Notes: generated by a model not told the origin, from the sequence alone. Positions 18,282-28,576 are shown, numbered from the stretch's first letter. The stretch is DNA of 64,000 bases from an uncultured Bacteroidales bacterium (GCA_900319865.1 ONQD01000008.1:1-64000); one strand, 5' to 3'. Numbers and translations: made by a program.

Positions 18282-18786
18282 ATTCTACACTACTTAGGGA
18301 CGATAAAACAATTAAACAACAAAATGATATAAAGGAATGACTTTATGCTATACTATTTTAATTATCTTGATATACCATAAATCGACTAACAACGTTCAAT
18401 TTACTTCTTCAAAAACGAAGATTGATAAAATATATTGCGAAAAACAATAAAAATATTCTTTATACATTATGTTAACCTACATCAATATTAATAATCAAAG
18501 AGTAATTATATTTTAAGATATTTGTTACAGTTGCTACAATTGTTTCAGTTAGAAATAACGATAACACATTTAAACCACCAATTACCAAACATTAGTTTGC
18601 AACTTATGGTTTGGTCTTTTAGGCAATCATCTGATTTTCGAAATCAAGAAAGGAGATGGACAAAAAAGAACTGTAGCAACTGTAGCACTGTAACAAAATG
18701 GTAAAATAGCGTCTTCCTTTTTAGTATTAGTCGTGACCGATTTGGGTTTAATCGGGCATTGTTTTATTCGTGTCATTCATCCAGTT

Positions 18787-18900
18787 CCGTTTACTTTTAA
18801 CCTTGTATTAAGCTCTTAGCAAGCCCTTATTAATCTTTATGGTTGAGAAGGATTGATTATGTGGTGATTAGACCGTGAAGAGTGAGCAAAGTTGGAGGGA
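18787..18900 (+). repeat. Dispersed intergenic repeat, part I, copy 1
   Basis: Begins CCGTTTACTTTTAACCTTG and ends GAGCAAAGTTGGAGGG. It aligns along its length with 28861-28970, and its right half with 61133-61190 and the complement of 44970-45034. The most constant piece is the AGCGAAG-like motif before a GGA. Confidence 0.65.
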
Positions 18901-18921
18901 AACGGGATGGGTGTACATTAT

Positions 18922-19034
18922 TTGACAAGCCAATCAGTTTAAAAAGCAATAATCTGTCAAGCAATTTCTGGAAAACACATCGTACATTATATCTGCCTCT
19001 CGACTTTCTGTAAAGCGATTTCAGGAAAACACAC
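18922..19034 (+). repeat. Dispersed intergenic repeat, part II, copy 1 plus a partial extra copy
   Basis: TTGACAAGCCAATCAGTTTA followed by TCTGTCAAGCAATTTCTGG and AAAACACA (to 18979). TTGACA and TGTCAA are inverted arms. A second partial copy of the tail (AAGCGATTTCAGGAAAACAC) lies at 19013-19034. Other copies: 44899-44957 and, inverted, 61219-61277. Confidence 0.75.
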
Positions 19035-19378
19035 GACCGGGAATTGTCCAGAGAAGGTTCGCTGTAGGTTCGCTATAGGTTCGCTTGCATAGCGAAGAAT
19101 TGGCGAAGCGACAGCGATTGCGGACATCTGGATTCGCGCCATACTATGTGGGGCATTTCCCAACAATCAACACCTTCGGGCTGTGTGAAGGGAAAAGAGG
19201 TCCAACATATTAATACTTACACATTTTCGGAGCCGTTTCCACATTGCAGGAATGACACAAAAGCACAGTTTTTTTGAACAAAATTAGTCAATTTAAAATA
19301 AATGACTATATTTGCATAATGATTCAGTAAACGGAAAATCAATACAAAACTATAAATATCAATTAAATACAAGACAAA

Positions 19379-20005
19379 ATGAAACAGTTTGCAAAAATCA
19401 TTGCCCTTGTTGCAGTATTGGCAATAGGAGGAAACCTCTCGGCACAAGTCTTTATTGGTGCTTTCGGAAATGGAATGGTTTTGAAAACCGAGGGTCAGAA
19501 CGACCAGACCTATACCGGTTTCTCGGCTGGTATTACGACCAACATGGCACTTTCGCGTCACACAGGTATTGGTTTTGGAGCATACTACAACCGCCTTTGG
19601 AAAGACGATGTGAAAGATGCTGCCGGAATAAAATTCCACAACAAATATGTTGAGCAATCGGTGAGTGTGCCTGTGGTCTTCAATGTGAGAATCTATCTTT
19701 CGGAATTAACCTACATCTATCCTTTCATCGGACCCAATTTCAAGATTGGCATTTCGGCCATAAGAGAGCAGTGGATGGATAACAGCGAGAACCGGCTGAA
19801 GATAGATTATTACAACGACAAGGATATATATGCCGACAAGGAGCTGAACCGCTACAACATCGACCTGATGTTTGGCGTGGGTGCAAAGATTGACTTTATA
19901 AACATTGTTGCCGGCGTAACGGGCGACCTGTTCAACCGCCGCTACAAATCGGAAGTGAGCGAGAAAGCCTATCACGCTTTTCTGGGTGCCGGCTTTGTGT
20001 TCTAA
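19379..20005 (+). CDS. Outer-membrane beta-barrel (porin-like) protein
   Basis: A 208-residue protein with a signal peptide (MKQFAKIIALVAVLAIGGNLSAQ) and a barrel-type body: GFSAGITTNMALSRHTGIGF, SVSVPVVFNVRIYL, YPFIGPNFKIGI and a final AFLGAGFVF strand with aromatic terminus. This fits the OmpX/porin-family barrels with about eight strands. It is followed 92 bases later by a second barrel of similar plan, so the two may be cotranscribed. Function unknown. Confidence 0.75.
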   Translation: MKQFAKIIALVAVLAIGGNLSAQVFIGAFGNGMVLKTEGQNDQTYTGFSAGITTNMALSRHTGIGFGAYYNRLWKDDVKDAAGIKFHNKYVEQSVSVPVVFNVRIYLSELTYIYPFIGPNFKIGISAIREQWMDNSENRLKIDYYNDKDIYADKELNRYNIDLMFGVGAKIDFINIVAGVTGDLFNRRYKSEVSEKAYHAFLGAGFVF

Positions 20006-20097
20006 GCACCGCAGGATTGTATCCCATCAATGACTGAAAATACACAATACTCAATAACTAAAAAACTAAACAACACAACTCAAAAAATACAATTAAA

Positions 20098-20742
20098 ATG
20101 AAAAAAGTAGTTTCGTTTTTTGCCGTAGCAGCAGCATTGCTGATTGCCGGCAGCGCACAAGCCCAGTTGGGCATCAATGTTGGTTATGCACCTGAAACAA
20201 CCACATCAGTTTTGACCATTGGCAACACTTCAACCACGAGCACCGATGTGATGAACGGTTTCTTTGCAGGTGTGAACTACAACATCAATGTTAGTGGCGA
20301 TCTGAACTTCTCGGTTGGACTTCAGGCCCGTTACAACACAAACAGCAGCGAGGATAAAGTAGGCACAGTGACCACCAAAATCAATAGAACTAAAATCCTG
20401 GCCGACATTCCCTTGCTGTTCAACTATGGCATCCGCGTAGGCAACGACGCCCGCCTCTCGGTATTCCTGGGACCCACTGTGAGCTATGCCCTTCAAGGCA
20501 AAATCACAACCACTATATCCGAAAGCATTACTGGAGCAAACACAGTGAAAAGCTCCAGCATGTACGGTGAGAACTCGAACAACTCTCCCCTCGACATTAT
20601 GGGTACCGCCGGTTTATCGTTCAATTTCAAAGGTTTCCGTCTCTATGCCGGCTACCGTATGGGATTCATGGACCTGAACAAGAGCGACAATGTGAAGACA
20701 ACCGCTGCCGGTTGGTTTGCCGGAGCCGGATTTGTGCTTTAA
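20098..20742 (+). CDS. Outer-membrane beta-barrel (porin family) protein
   Basis: A 214-residue porin-family protein with signal peptide (MKKVVSFFAVAAALLIAGSAQA). The body shows the small-barrel pattern: GVNYNINVSGDLNFSVGLQ, ADIPLLFNYGIRVG, VFLGPTVSYAL, GFRLYAGYRMGFMDLN and the final AAGWFAGAGFVL strand. It resembles the preceding barrel in plan but not closely in sequence. Two hairpin terminators follow. No ligand can be named. Confidence 0.8.
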   Translation: MKKVVSFFAVAAALLIAGSAQAQLGINVGYAPETTTSVLTIGNTSTTSTDVMNGFFAGVNYNINVSGDLNFSVGLQARYNTNSSEDKVGTVTTKINRTKILADIPLLFNYGIRVGNDARLSVFLGPTVSYALQGKITTTISESITGANTVKSSSMYGENSNNSPLDIMGTAGLSFNFKGFRLYAGYRMGFMDLNKSDNVKTTAAGWFAGAGFVL

Positions 20743-20767
20743 AATCCATTCTTTCATAGAGAATTGC

Positions 20768-20804
20768 AAGGAGATGCCCTCGATGGGTGTCTCCTTCTTT
20801 TTTT
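20768..20804 (+). terminator. Terminator after porin-like gene
   Basis: AAGGAGATGCCC (20768-20779) and GGGTGTCTCCTT (20785-20796), then a long T run. Confidence 0.85.
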
Positions 20805-20851
20805 ACCCAGGAAATGAGACATTAAACAGACAGATATAGCCACACGGGAAC

Positions 20852-20893
20852 AGCATCCAGCAATAATTTAAGGCTGGATGCTTATTTTTTTTT
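20852..20893 (+). terminator. Second terminator-like hairpin upstream of glnS
   Basis: AGCATCCAGC (20852-20861) and GCTGGATGCT (20873-20882) form a perfect 10-bp stem, followed by A and nine T. It insulates glnS from the barrel genes. Confidence 0.8.
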
Positions 20894-20921
20894 GAACAAA
20901 GAGATTTTTTTTGTATCTTTG
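20892..20921 (+). promoter_or_regulatory. Promoter of glnS
   Basis: TTG at 20892-20894 and TATCTTTG at 20914-20921 with a 19-base spacer, 60 bases before the glnS ATG. Confidence 0.8.
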
Positions 20922-20981
20922 CCAATTAAACTATCGAGAAGATAGAAATATAAGCAATATATAATGAACACATTATAAAAG

Positions 20982-22676
20982 ATGGAAGAAAAACTGCCTC
21001 TCAATTTTTTGGAAGAAATCATTGAACAAGGCCTCAGTGAAGGCACGTACAAAAGTATCCTGACGCGCTTCCCGCCGGAACCCAACGGTTATCTGCACAT
21101 TGGTCACGCAAAGTCGATATGTCTGAATTTCGGACTTGCGAAGAAGTATGGCGGCAAAACCAACCTGCGGTTTGACGACACAAACCCCGTGAAAGAAGAC
21201 ACAGAGTATGTAGACTCGATACAGCAAGACATACGCTGGCTGGGGTTTGACTGGGCAGGAGTGCACTATGCAAGCGACTATTTCGACCAACTGTACGACT
21301 GGGCAGTAGTGTTGATAAAGAAAGGACTGGCCTATGTGGACGACCAGACCCAGGAGGAGATACGCCTGGGTCGCGGCACAGTGACCGAACCCGGAAAGAA
21401 CAGCCCCTACCGCGACCGCACAGTGGAGGAGAACCTCGACCTGTTTGAGAGAATGAAGAACGGCGAGTTTGAGGACGGCTCGAAAGTGCTGCGTGCAAAA
21501 ATAGATATGGCACACCCCAACATGCAGATGCGCGACCCCATTATGTACCGCATATTGCATGCCAACCACCACAGAACCGGCGACAAATGGTGCATCTATC
21601 CCATGTACGACTACGCCCACGGCCAGAGCGACTCGATAGAGAACATCACCCACTCCATCTGCACATTGGAGTTTGACATTCACAGACCTTTATACGACTG
21701 GTTTATCGAACAGCTGGGCATATTCCCCAGCCATCAGTATGAGTTTGCCCGTTTGAACATCAACTACACGGTGATGAGCAAGCGCAAACTGCTGCAATTG
21801 GTGAAAGAGAACTATGTGAGCGGATGGGATGACCCCCGTATGCCCACCATCTGCGGTTTCCGCCGGAGGGGATATACACCCGAGAGCATACGCAATTTCT
21901 GCGAGGATATCGGAGTGGCCAAACGCGACAACATTATTGACTATGTACGGTTGGAGAACAGCCTGCGTGACCATCTGAACAAGGTGGCACCGCGCCGTAT
22001 GGCTGTGCTGGACCCCGTGAAGGTTGTGATAGACAACTATCCCGAAGGAAAGACCGAAATGCTGGCCGCAATCAACAACCCCGAGAACGAGGCAGAAGGA
22101 ACCCGCGAGGTACCCTTTGGCCGCGAGCTGTACATAGAGCGTGAAGACTTTATGGAAGAGGCTCCGAAAAAATACTTCAGACTGAGCCTGGGACGCGAAG
22201 TGCGCCTGCGGTATGCCTACTTTGTCACCGCACAGAGTGTGGAGAAGGACGCCGACGGCAAAATCACCTGCATCCACTGCACCTACGACCCCGCAACGCG
22301 CGGTGGCGATGCCCCCGATGGCCGCAAGGTGAAAGGCACGCTGCACTGGGTGAGCGCCCAGCATGCTATTGATGCCGAAGTGAGAATGTTCGACCGCCTG
22401 TTTGCCACCGAGGCACCCGACGAGGCCCCCGAAGGCAAGACTTTCCTGGACAACCTGAACCCCGACTCGCTGAAGGTGATGCAAGGCTGCAAGCTTGAAC
22501 CGTCGCTGGCCGACGCACACATGGTGGTGAACGAGCGCGGTATTGAAGAGCCGATGCGCTACCAATTTGAGCGTATGGGCTATTTCTGCACCGACCGCGA
22601 CAGCACCCCCGGGCATCTGGTGTTCAACCGTTCCTGCTCGCTGAAAGACAGTTGGGCAAAGATTAAAACCAACTAA
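20982..22676 (+). CDS. glnS: Glutaminyl-tRNA synthetase
   Basis: A 564-residue class I tRNA synthetase that charges tRNA-Gln in the cytoplasm. [16 protein letters not shown] carries the HIGH motif (39-42), RFDDTNP follows, and VMSKR (264-268) is the KMSKS-type loop; the C-terminal half is the two beta-barrel anticodon-binding region starting near PRRMAVLDP. Length matches the bacterial enzyme. Its presence suggests that this organism makes Gln-tRNA directly. It has its own promoter and is followed 70 bases later by pheT. Confidence 0.95.
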   Translation: MEEKLPLNFLEEIIEQGLSEGTYKSILTRFPPEPNGYLHIGHAKSICLNFGLAKKYGGKTNLRFDDTNPVKEDTEYVDSIQQDIRWLGFDWAGVHYASDYFDQLYDWAVVLIKKGLAYVDDQTQEEIRLGRGTVTEPGKNSPYRDRTVEENLDLFERMKNGEFEDGSKVLRAKIDMAHPNMQMRDPIMYRILHANHHRTGDKWCIYPMYDYAHGQSDSIENITHSICTLEFDIHRPLYDWFIEQLGIFPSHQYEFARLNINYTVMSKRKLLQLVKENYVSGWDDPRMPTICGFRRRGYTPESIRNFCEDIGVAKRDNIIDYVRLENSLRDHLNKVAPRRMAVLDPVKVVIDNYPEGKTEMLAAINNPENEAEGTREVPFGRELYIEREDFMEEAPKKYFRLSLGREVRLRYAYFVTAQSVEKDADGKITCIHCTYDPATRGGDAPDGRKVKGTLHWVSAQHAIDAEVRMFDRLFATEAPDEAPEGKTFLDNLNPDSLKVMQGCKLEPSLADAHMVVNERGIEEPMRYQFERMGYFCTDRDSTPGHLVFNRSCSLKDSWAKIKTN

Positions 22677-22746
22677 TGGCACATTTGCTGTCGACCGACA
22701 GAAAGAAAGAGAAAACAATACTTGAAACGAAAAACAAAACAGAAAA

Positions 22747-25239
22747 ATGAAGATATCATATAAATGGCTGCGGGAATATGTAGACACTGAACTGACCCCT
22801 CATGAACTGGACGACCTGCTGACATTCAGCGGACTCGAGATAGAGGATGTGGAAAAAGTGGAAAGTATAAAAGGCGGCCTGGAGCATGTGGTGATAGCAC
22901 AGGTGCTCACATGCGAGCCCCACCCCAACAGCGACCATCTGCATCTGACCACAGTGGATGTGGGCAACGGCACACCGCTAAATATTGTTTGCGGAGCCCC
23001 GAACGTGGCTGCCGGACAGAAAGTGGTTTGCGCGCAGATTGGCACCAAGATATACACTTCGGACACCGAATTTTACGAGATAAAGAAAGGGAAGCTTCGC
23101 GGAGCGGTGAGCGAAGGAATGCTGTGTGCCGCCGACGAGCTGCAACTGGGGTCGGACCACGACGGAATCATGGTGTTGCCAGATGATGCCCCCGTGGGAA
23201 TGCCCGCCAAGGAATATTTTCATCTGGAAGAAGACCACACGCTGGAAGTGGCTATCACGGCCAACCGTAGCGACGCCACAAGCCACATAGGTGTGGCACG
23301 CGATGTGGTGGCTGTGCTCAACACCCGCCAAAAAGCCAACAAAAAGATAATGTGGCCTGAAGTGGCCGAGTTGTCCTATACTGGAGACGGAACCAAGGCC
23401 GTGAAGGTGACTGTTGAGGAGCCAGAGATGTGCCCCCGGTATACAGGCATCACGCTTGAAAACGTGCATGTAAGCGAATCGCCCGACTGGCTGCAGAACA
23501 AGCTGCGCACTGTCGGCATACGGCCTATCAACAATGTGGTGGACATCACCAACTTCGTGTTGATGGAGGTGGGGCAGCCGATGCACGCCTTCGATGCCGA
23601 CATGATTGAGGGCAACCATGTAGTGGTGCGCACACTGCCGCAGGACACCCCATTCGTGACTCTGGACGGAGTGGAGCGCAAACTAGACCGCCGCGACCTG
23701 ATGATATGCAACGAGAAAGAAGGCATGTGCATCGCCGGTGTGTTCGGCGGACAGAAAAGCGGTGTCACCAACCAAACCACACGTGTATTTCTTGAAAGTG
23801 CCTATTTCAATCCGACCAACATTCGCAAAACCAGCAAGCGTCACGGATTGAAAACCGATGCTTCGTTCCGCTTCGAGCGCGGTTGCGACCCCAATATCAC
23901 CGTCTGGGCTCTGCAACGTGCGGTGTACCTGATGAAAGAACTGACGGGTGCCACATTGGCCTCGCAGATGGTAGACGTGTACCCCAACCCGATAGAATGC
24001 GCCAAGGTGGAAGTGAACTATCAGCGCATGTTCGACCTTATAGGACAGGAAATACCCCTCGAAGCCATACACACTGCCCTCACCTCGCTCGATATCAAAA
24101 TTCTGAATGAAACCCCGGAGGGAATGACCTTGAGCATACCTTCATGCAAAGTGGATGTGACACGTGAATGCGATGTGGTGGAGGAAATTATGCGTATATA
24201 TGGATACAACAACATCCATGTAGATGAACGCATTAGCACCTGCCTGTCATTCAGCACTAAACCCAACCCCATCCGCTTGCAGAACATTGTGAGCGATATG
24301 CTTACCGACAATGGTTTCAGCGAAATCATGAACAATTCGCTCACCAAATCGGATTATTATGACAACAACCCCGACTTCGATGCCGCACAGAATGTCCACA
24401 TCCTTAACCCGTTGAGCAAGGAGCTGAACGTGATGCGCCAAACGCTACTTTATTCCGGTATGGAATGTGTGGTGCGCAACATCAACTACAAGATGCACGA
24501 TTTGAAGCTTTACGAATTCGGCAACACCTATCAAATCTCACAGGATTATCTGTCGCAGGAACAACCCGAAGCCGACACTCCCGTCACCAAGAAATATGTG
24601 GAAACCAAGCATCTTTCCTTATTCATGACCGGAGCCATGAATCCCGAGAGCTGGAAAATGCCCACCACTCCCACCGACTTCTACTACCTGAAGGCCCATG
24701 TGATGAACATTCTGCGTCGCATGCGAATCAATGTCACCCGTCTGGATTTCGTCCCCACCAGCCACCACTACTTCATCGAAGGAATGGACCTCGTGTTCCG
24801 CGACAGCCACAAAGAGCTCTGCACTCTGGGACGTCTGAGCAAAGAGACGTTGAAGAAAATGGATTGCAAACAAGAGGTGTTCTATGCCGACATCAACTGG
24901 TCTCTGATACTGAAGAGTTACCCAACCAAAGAAGTGCTCTACACCGAAGTGGCCAAATATCCCGCCGTGCGCCGCGACCTGGCTCTGATTATAGACCAGA
25001 AAATCACCTTCGCCCAAATAGAGCAGGTGGCCTACAACACCGAGAAGAAACTGTTGAAACAGGTGAGCCTGTTCGACGTATATCACGGGAAGGGAATAGC
25101 CGAAGGCATGAAATCGTATGCTGTGAGCTTCATCCTTCAGGACAAAGACAAGACCCTCAACGACAAACAGATTGAGACCGTTATGGCCAAGTTGCAGCAC
25201 AATCTAGAGGCTCAACTGAACGCCACCATACGTCAATAA
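22747..25239 (+). CDS. pheT: Phenylalanyl-tRNA synthetase beta subunit
   Basis: An 830-residue beta chain of the heterotetrameric PheRS. Domains in order: a short N-terminal segment (SYKWLREYVD), the EMAP/OB tRNA-binding domain (CEPHPNSDHLHLTTVDVG), the B3/B4 editing region (TGITLENVHV, GQPMHAFDAD), the B5 domain (DLIGQEIPLEAIHT), a catalytic-like core (NSLTKSDYYDN), and a C-terminal FDX-ACB anticodon domain (VAKYPAVRRDLALIID). pheS is not in the window. Start ATG at 22747; upstream codons are not open for a longer form of the family. Confidence 0.95.
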   Translation: MKISYKWLREYVDTELTPHELDDLLTFSGLEIEDVEKVESIKGGLEHVVIAQVLTCEPHPNSDHLHLTTVDVGNGTPLNIVCGAPNVAAGQKVVCAQIGTKIYTSDTEFYEIKKGKLRGAVSEGMLCAADELQLGSDHDGIMVLPDDAPVGMPAKEYFHLEEDHTLEVAITANRSDATSHIGVARDVVAVLNTRQKANKKIMWPEVAELSYTGDGTKAVKVTVEEPEMCPRYTGITLENVHVSESPDWLQNKLRTVGIRPINNVVDITNFVLMEVGQPMHAFDADMIEGNHVVVRTLPQDTPFVTLDGVERKLDRRDLMICNEKEGMCIAGVFGGQKSGVTNQTTRVFLESAYFNPTNIRKTSKRHGLKTDASFRFERGCDPNITVWALQRAVYLMKELTGATLASQMVDVYPNPIECAKVEVNYQRMFDLIGQEIPLEAIHTALTSLDIKILNETPEGMTLSIPSCKVDVTRECDVVEEIMRIYGYNNIHVDERISTCLSFSTKPNPIRLQNIVSDMLTDNGFSEIMNNSLTKSDYYDNNPDFDAAQNVHILNPLSKELNVMRQTLLYSGMECVVRNINYKMHDLKLYEFGNTYQISQDYLSQEQPEADTPVTKKYVETKHLSLFMTGAMNPESWKMPTTPTDFYYLKAHVMNILRRMRINVTRLDFVPTSHHYFIEGMDLVFRDSHKELCTLGRLSKETLKKMDCKQEVFYADINWSLILKSYPTKEVLYTEVAKYPAVRRDLALIIDQKITFAQIEQVAYNTEKKLLKQVSLFDVYHGKGIAEGMKSYAVSFILQDKDKTLNDKQIETVMAKLQHNLEAQLNATIRQ

Positions 25240-25264
25240 TACTAATAAACAAAACAATAACTGC

Positions 25265-25684
25265 GTGGAAAAAGGCCTCCTGTCATACAGTCCCAAAGTG
25301 CTTCTGGCACTGCAGTTTTCCATTGGAGGAAACATCAAATTCTTCCAATGGCTAACAGAAGCGGGCTATCCCGAACTGGCGGCCTTCAGCAATTTTCTGC
25401 AAGACGACATCGAAGCAGAGCAATGGTTGGTACAAAACAACTACCACTGGTTGGGAATCATGAGTCATGCCATAGACGGCGACCCCCGCTCCCGCCTGTG
25501 GCTGAAAAGCAACTACCACCTCGCCAACACCATGTTTGTCCTGGCTTGCAGAAAAGACGACAAAGCTATTTCGTGGCTTAAATTCATGAAACTCGACATA
25601 TTGATGAATCTCGCCAACGAAGTGGCCGAACTGAGAAACAAGCAAGAACTCGACGCCAGTTATCCATACAAAATGCGCTTCTAA
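25265..25684 (+). CDS. Conserved-looking hypothetical protein
   Basis: A 139-residue protein starting at a GTG (25265) 25 bases after pheT, with its stop 4 bases before the next ATG, so it sits inside an operon-like run. It is helical, rich in Trp and Leu (QWLTEAGYPELAAFSNFL, RLWLKSNYHLANTMF), with no signal peptide or membrane segment. I do not recognise the family. Its placement between pheT and an rRNA-modification gene makes a link to translation possible but unproven. Confidence 0.65.
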   Translation: MEKGLLSYSPKVLLALQFSIGGNIKFFQWLTEAGYPELAAFSNFLQDDIEAEQWLVQNNYHWLGIMSHAIDGDPRSRLWLKSNYHLANTMFVLACRKDDKAISWLKFMKLDILMNLANEVAELRNKQELDASYPYKMRF

Positions 25685-25688
25685 CAAT

Positions 25689-26606
25689 ATGGAACAGAAA
25701 GACAATAAACGCCCAAGCCGTCCCCGTTTCGGTCGCCCCAGCCAGTCCGACAAAGGGACTACTTTCCGCAAAAAGCCCCGTTTCGCCTCAGATGGCGACA
25801 AGGAGCAAAAGCCCGAAAAGGCCTTCAAACCCCGCAAAAAAACTCCTCCCCCTCCCAAAAAGAAAACTCCCCCTCCTGCCCCCAAGGCCTACGACGGAAC
25901 CACACGGTTGAACAAATACATTGCCAACGCAGGCATCTGTTCGCGCCGTGAGGCAGACAAGCTCATTGCCGCCGGAAGTGTCACCGTCAACGGGAAAGTG
26001 ATTACCGAAATGGGCTACAAGGTACAGGAAGGCGATGTGGTGAACTACGGAGGCCAAACATTGCGCTCGGAGCGGAAACGCTACTTCCTGCTCAACAAGC
26101 CCAAAGGATTCATCACCACTGTCGACGACCCACAGGAACGCCAAACGGTAATGATGCTGATAGACGGTGCCTGCCCCGAACGGATATACCCCGTCGGTCG
26201 CCTCGACCGCAATACCACCGGCCTGCTGCTGTTTACCAACGACGGCGACCTTGCCAGACGCCTCACGCACCCTTCCACCGGCGTATACAAAGTATACCAA
26301 GTAGAACTGGACAAACCCGTGACCCGCGAACACATGAAACAGATGCTGGAAGGCATTGAACTGGAAGACGGGCCGATACATGTAGACGACATACAATATG
26401 TCCAGACCGCCCACGACAAACGTGTGGTTGGTGTTGAACTGCACTCCGGCAAGAACCGAATTGTCCGCCGCATTTTTGAGCATTTGGGCTACAACGTCCA
26501 CAAACTGGACCGCACACTCTTTGCCGGACTGACCAAGAAAGACCTTCCCCGCGGCCGCTATCGCGAACTGACGGAGAAAGAAGTGGGATACCTAAAAATG
26601 ATCTGA
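25689..26606 (+). CDS. rRNA large-subunit pseudouridine synthase (RluB/RsuA family)
   Basis: A 305-residue enzyme. The first ~70 residues are a basic, Pro/Lys-rich tail (PPPPKKKTPPPAPK) common in Bacteroidota homologues. An S4 RNA-binding domain follows (TRLNKYIANAGICSRREADK), then the catalytic domain with GRLDRNTTGLLLFTNDG, where the aspartate makes the uridine attack, and SGKNRIVRRIFEHLG near the end. It converts a uridine of 23S (or 16S) rRNA to pseudouridine; the site is not deducible. Its stop overlaps the next start (TGATG). Confidence 0.9.
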   Translation: MEQKDNKRPSRPRFGRPSQSDKGTTFRKKPRFASDGDKEQKPEKAFKPRKKTPPPPKKKTPPPAPKAYDGTTRLNKYIANAGICSRREADKLIAAGSVTVNGKVITEMGYKVQEGDVVNYGGQTLRSERKRYFLLNKPKGFITTVDDPQERQTVMMLIDGACPERIYPVGRLDRNTTGLLLFTNDGDLARRLTHPSTGVYKVYQVELDKPVTREHMKQMLEGIELEDGPIHVDDIQYVQTAHDKRVVGVELHSGKNRIVRRIFEHLGYNVHKLDRTLFAGLTKKDLPRGRYRELTEKEVGYLKMI

Positions 26607-27310
26607 TGCCAGGCAAGCTAATACTTTTCCCTGTTCCCATAGGGTCCGACTCGCCCCACTACTCGCTGCCCCCCTACAACAGCGAGATGCTCAACACTTG
26701 TCACACATTCATCGTGGAAGACATTCGCACCGCCCGGCGCAACCTCAAGCACATGGGCTATGAATATCCCATCGACGACACCAAGTTTTTCGAGCTCAAC
26801 GAACACACCGACCCCATAAGCATCACCCACTATCTCGACGACATTGACGATGACAAGAATGTGGGACTGATGAGCGAAGCGGGATTGCCCTGTGTGGCCG
26901 ACCCCGGAAACATCATAGTGATGATGGCCCACCGCAAGAATATCGAGATAATGCCCTTGATAGGTCCCAGCAGCATCATGCTGGCACTCATGTCCTCCGG
27001 GTTCAACGGACAGAATTTTGCCTTTCTGGGCTATCCTCCCATAAACAACAACCAACGATTAGCCCTTTGCAAAAAGATAGAGCCACGGATATACCGCGAA
27101 GACCAAACACAGATACTTATCGAAGCCCCCTATCGCAACGATAAGCTGCTGGAATTCCTCTCCTCCACCCTCCTGCCCACCACACGCATCTGCGTGGCCT
27201 GCGACCTCACCCTGCCCACCCAATACATTCGCACCCGTCCGTCCCGCCAATGGCGCAGCGACCCGCCTGAACTCAACAAACGTCCTGCCATATTCCTGCT
27301 ATACAAATAG
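26606..27310 (+). CDS. RsmI-like SAM-dependent methyltransferase (tetrapyrrole-methylase fold)
   Basis: A 234-residue protein of the tetrapyrrole methylase superfamily, closest in pattern to RsmI (16S rRNA C1402 ribose methylation). Seen: ILFPVPIGS at the start, FIVEDIRTARRNLKHMG, GLMSEAGLPCVADPG (the family's glycine-rich SAM segment), PLIGPSSIMLALMSSGFNG and FLGYPP. It is shorter than classic RsmI and is the second, divergent branch common in Bacteroidota. It overlaps the pseudouridine synthase stop by one base, so both rRNA modifiers are coupled. Confidence 0.8.
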   Translation: MPGKLILFPVPIGSDSPHYSLPPYNSEMLNTCHTFIVEDIRTARRNLKHMGYEYPIDDTKFFELNEHTDPISITHYLDDIDDDKNVGLMSEAGLPCVADPGNIIVMMAHRKNIEIMPLIGPSSIMLALMSSGFNGQNFAFLGYPPINNNQRLALCKKIEPRIYREDQTQILIEAPYRNDKLLEFLSSTLLPTTRICVACDLTLPTQYIRTRPSRQWRSDPPELNKRPAIFLLYK

Positions 27311-27373
27311 CCGCATCAACACAAAAGACAACAATAAACACAAAAATAACAACAATATAAAATTACAAACATT

Positions 27374-28576
27374 ATGAAACATTTCGATCCCGCAACCGCT
27401 ATCCAGCGTCTTGACAGCCGCGACGCCAACCGTGGTGTTAACCCCGCTATCTGCGACAGCGCCACATTCACCTTTCCCGAGGCACACCTCATGACCGAGA
27501 CATTCCACGGCGAAACCGAGGGCTTCTTCCTCTACAGCCGCCACTGGAACCCCTCCAACCTCGCCCTCTGCCAGTCGCTGGCAGCAATGGAAGGCACCGA
27601 AGCCGCTTGGGTTACAGGTTCGGGCTTGGCAGCCATCACCTGCGCCCTGATTCACGAAGTGAAAGCCGGCGACCACATCATAAGCTCCATGACCACCTAT
27701 GGCGGCACCTTCGCCTTCCTGGCCAACTACCTCAAGAAATTCAACGTGGAGACCACTTTCGTCAACATGCAGAACCTCGATGCAGTGCGCAAAGCTCTGG
27801 CCGAGCACCCCAACACCAAGGTTGTCTACACCGAGACCATGAACAACCCCCTGCTCCGCATCGCCAATGTGCCAGAACTGAGCAAAATAGCCCATGCCGC
27901 CGGTGCCAAACTGATTGTTGACAACACCTTCACCCCCATGATTTTCAGCCCCTGCAAACTTGGCGCCGACGTGACCGTCTACTCTATGACTAAATACGTC
28001 AACGGCACCAACGACTGCGTGGCCGGCGCTATCTGCGGCAGTGCTGAATACATCAACAGCCTCATCGATGTGAACAACGGTACCTGCATGCTCCTTGGTC
28101 CTGTATTGGATCCTATGCGCAGCGCCTCCATCAACAAGAACCTCCACACCCTCCACATCCGTATGAAGAAACACGGCGAAAACGCCATGTATCTGGCCAA
28201 ACGTTTCAAAGAGGTAGGTTTCAAATACAACTATCCCGGACTGCCTGAACATCCCGACTACGAGCTGTTCAACAGCATGTGCAACGAAGGATATGGCTAT
28301 GGTGGTATGATCAGCATCGACATGGGCACCGCCGACAAGGCCAGCCGTATCATGGAAGTGATGCAGCAGAAAGGCGTTGGCTACCTCGCCGTCAGCCTGG
28401 GATACTTCAAAACCCTGTTCAGCAACAGCGGTAAGAGCACCAGCTCTGAAGTTCCCGAAGACATCCAGAGAGAGATGGGCATGAGCGAAGGCCTCATCCG
28501 TTTCAGCATGGGTCTCGACAACGACATCGAAGCCACCTTCCAACTCATCAAAGAATCTGTGGAAGCCTGCAAATAA
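27374..28576 (+). CDS. Cys/Met metabolism PLP-dependent enzyme (methionine gamma-lyase-like)
   Basis: A 400-residue PLP enzyme of the trans-sulfuration family. VTGSGLAAI, SSMTTYGGTFAFL, YTETMNNPLLRIANV, LIVDNTFTPMIFSP and SMTKYVNGTNDCVAGAI (Lys that binds PLP) are all present, and the tail has the substrate-binding SEGLIRFSMGLD segment. It could be methionine gamma-lyase, O-acetylhomoserine sulfhydrylase or a cystathionine lyase; the family cannot be split by eye. It has a 63-base leader after the RsmI-like gene and a clear terminator. Confidence 0.85.
   Translation: MKHFDPATAIQRLDSRDANRGVNPAICDSATFTFPEAHLMTETFHGETEGFFLYSRHWNPSNLALCQSLAAMEGTEAAWVTGSGLAAITCALIHEVKAGDHIISSMTTYGGTFAFLANYLKKFNVETTFVNMQNLDAVRKALAEHPNTKVVYTETMNNPLLRIANVPELSKIAHAAGAKLIVDNTFTPMIFSPCKLGADVTVYSMTKYVNGTNDCVAGAICGSAEYINSLIDVNNGTCMLLGPVLDPMRSASINKNLHTLHIRMKKHGENAMYLAKRFKEVGFKYNYPGLPEHPDYELFNSMCNEGYGYGGMISIDMGTADKASRIMEVMQQKGVGYLAVSLGYFKTLFSNSGKSTSSEVPEDIQREMGMSEGLIRFSMGLDNDIEATFQLIKESVEACK

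Larger units (their letters stand above)
18282..19378. other. AT-rich then repeat-bearing intergenic region
   Basis: About 1.1 kb without a supportable gene. The first ~450 bases continue the AT richness of the restriction-modification island. From 18787 the composition returns to normal and the stretch holds copy 1 of the dispersed repeat family (see repeats), three tandem copies of an 11-mer (GGTTCGCTRTA, 19056-19088) ending in a TTCGCT..AGCGAA hairpin, and a possible -7 box TATATTTG at 19307-19314 before the next gene. Confidence 0.6.

Noticed and set aside
18522..18704. 60-codon frame in the AT-rich spacer
   Set aside because: Low complexity (Leu/Gln-rich), no ribosome site, no neighbour logic.
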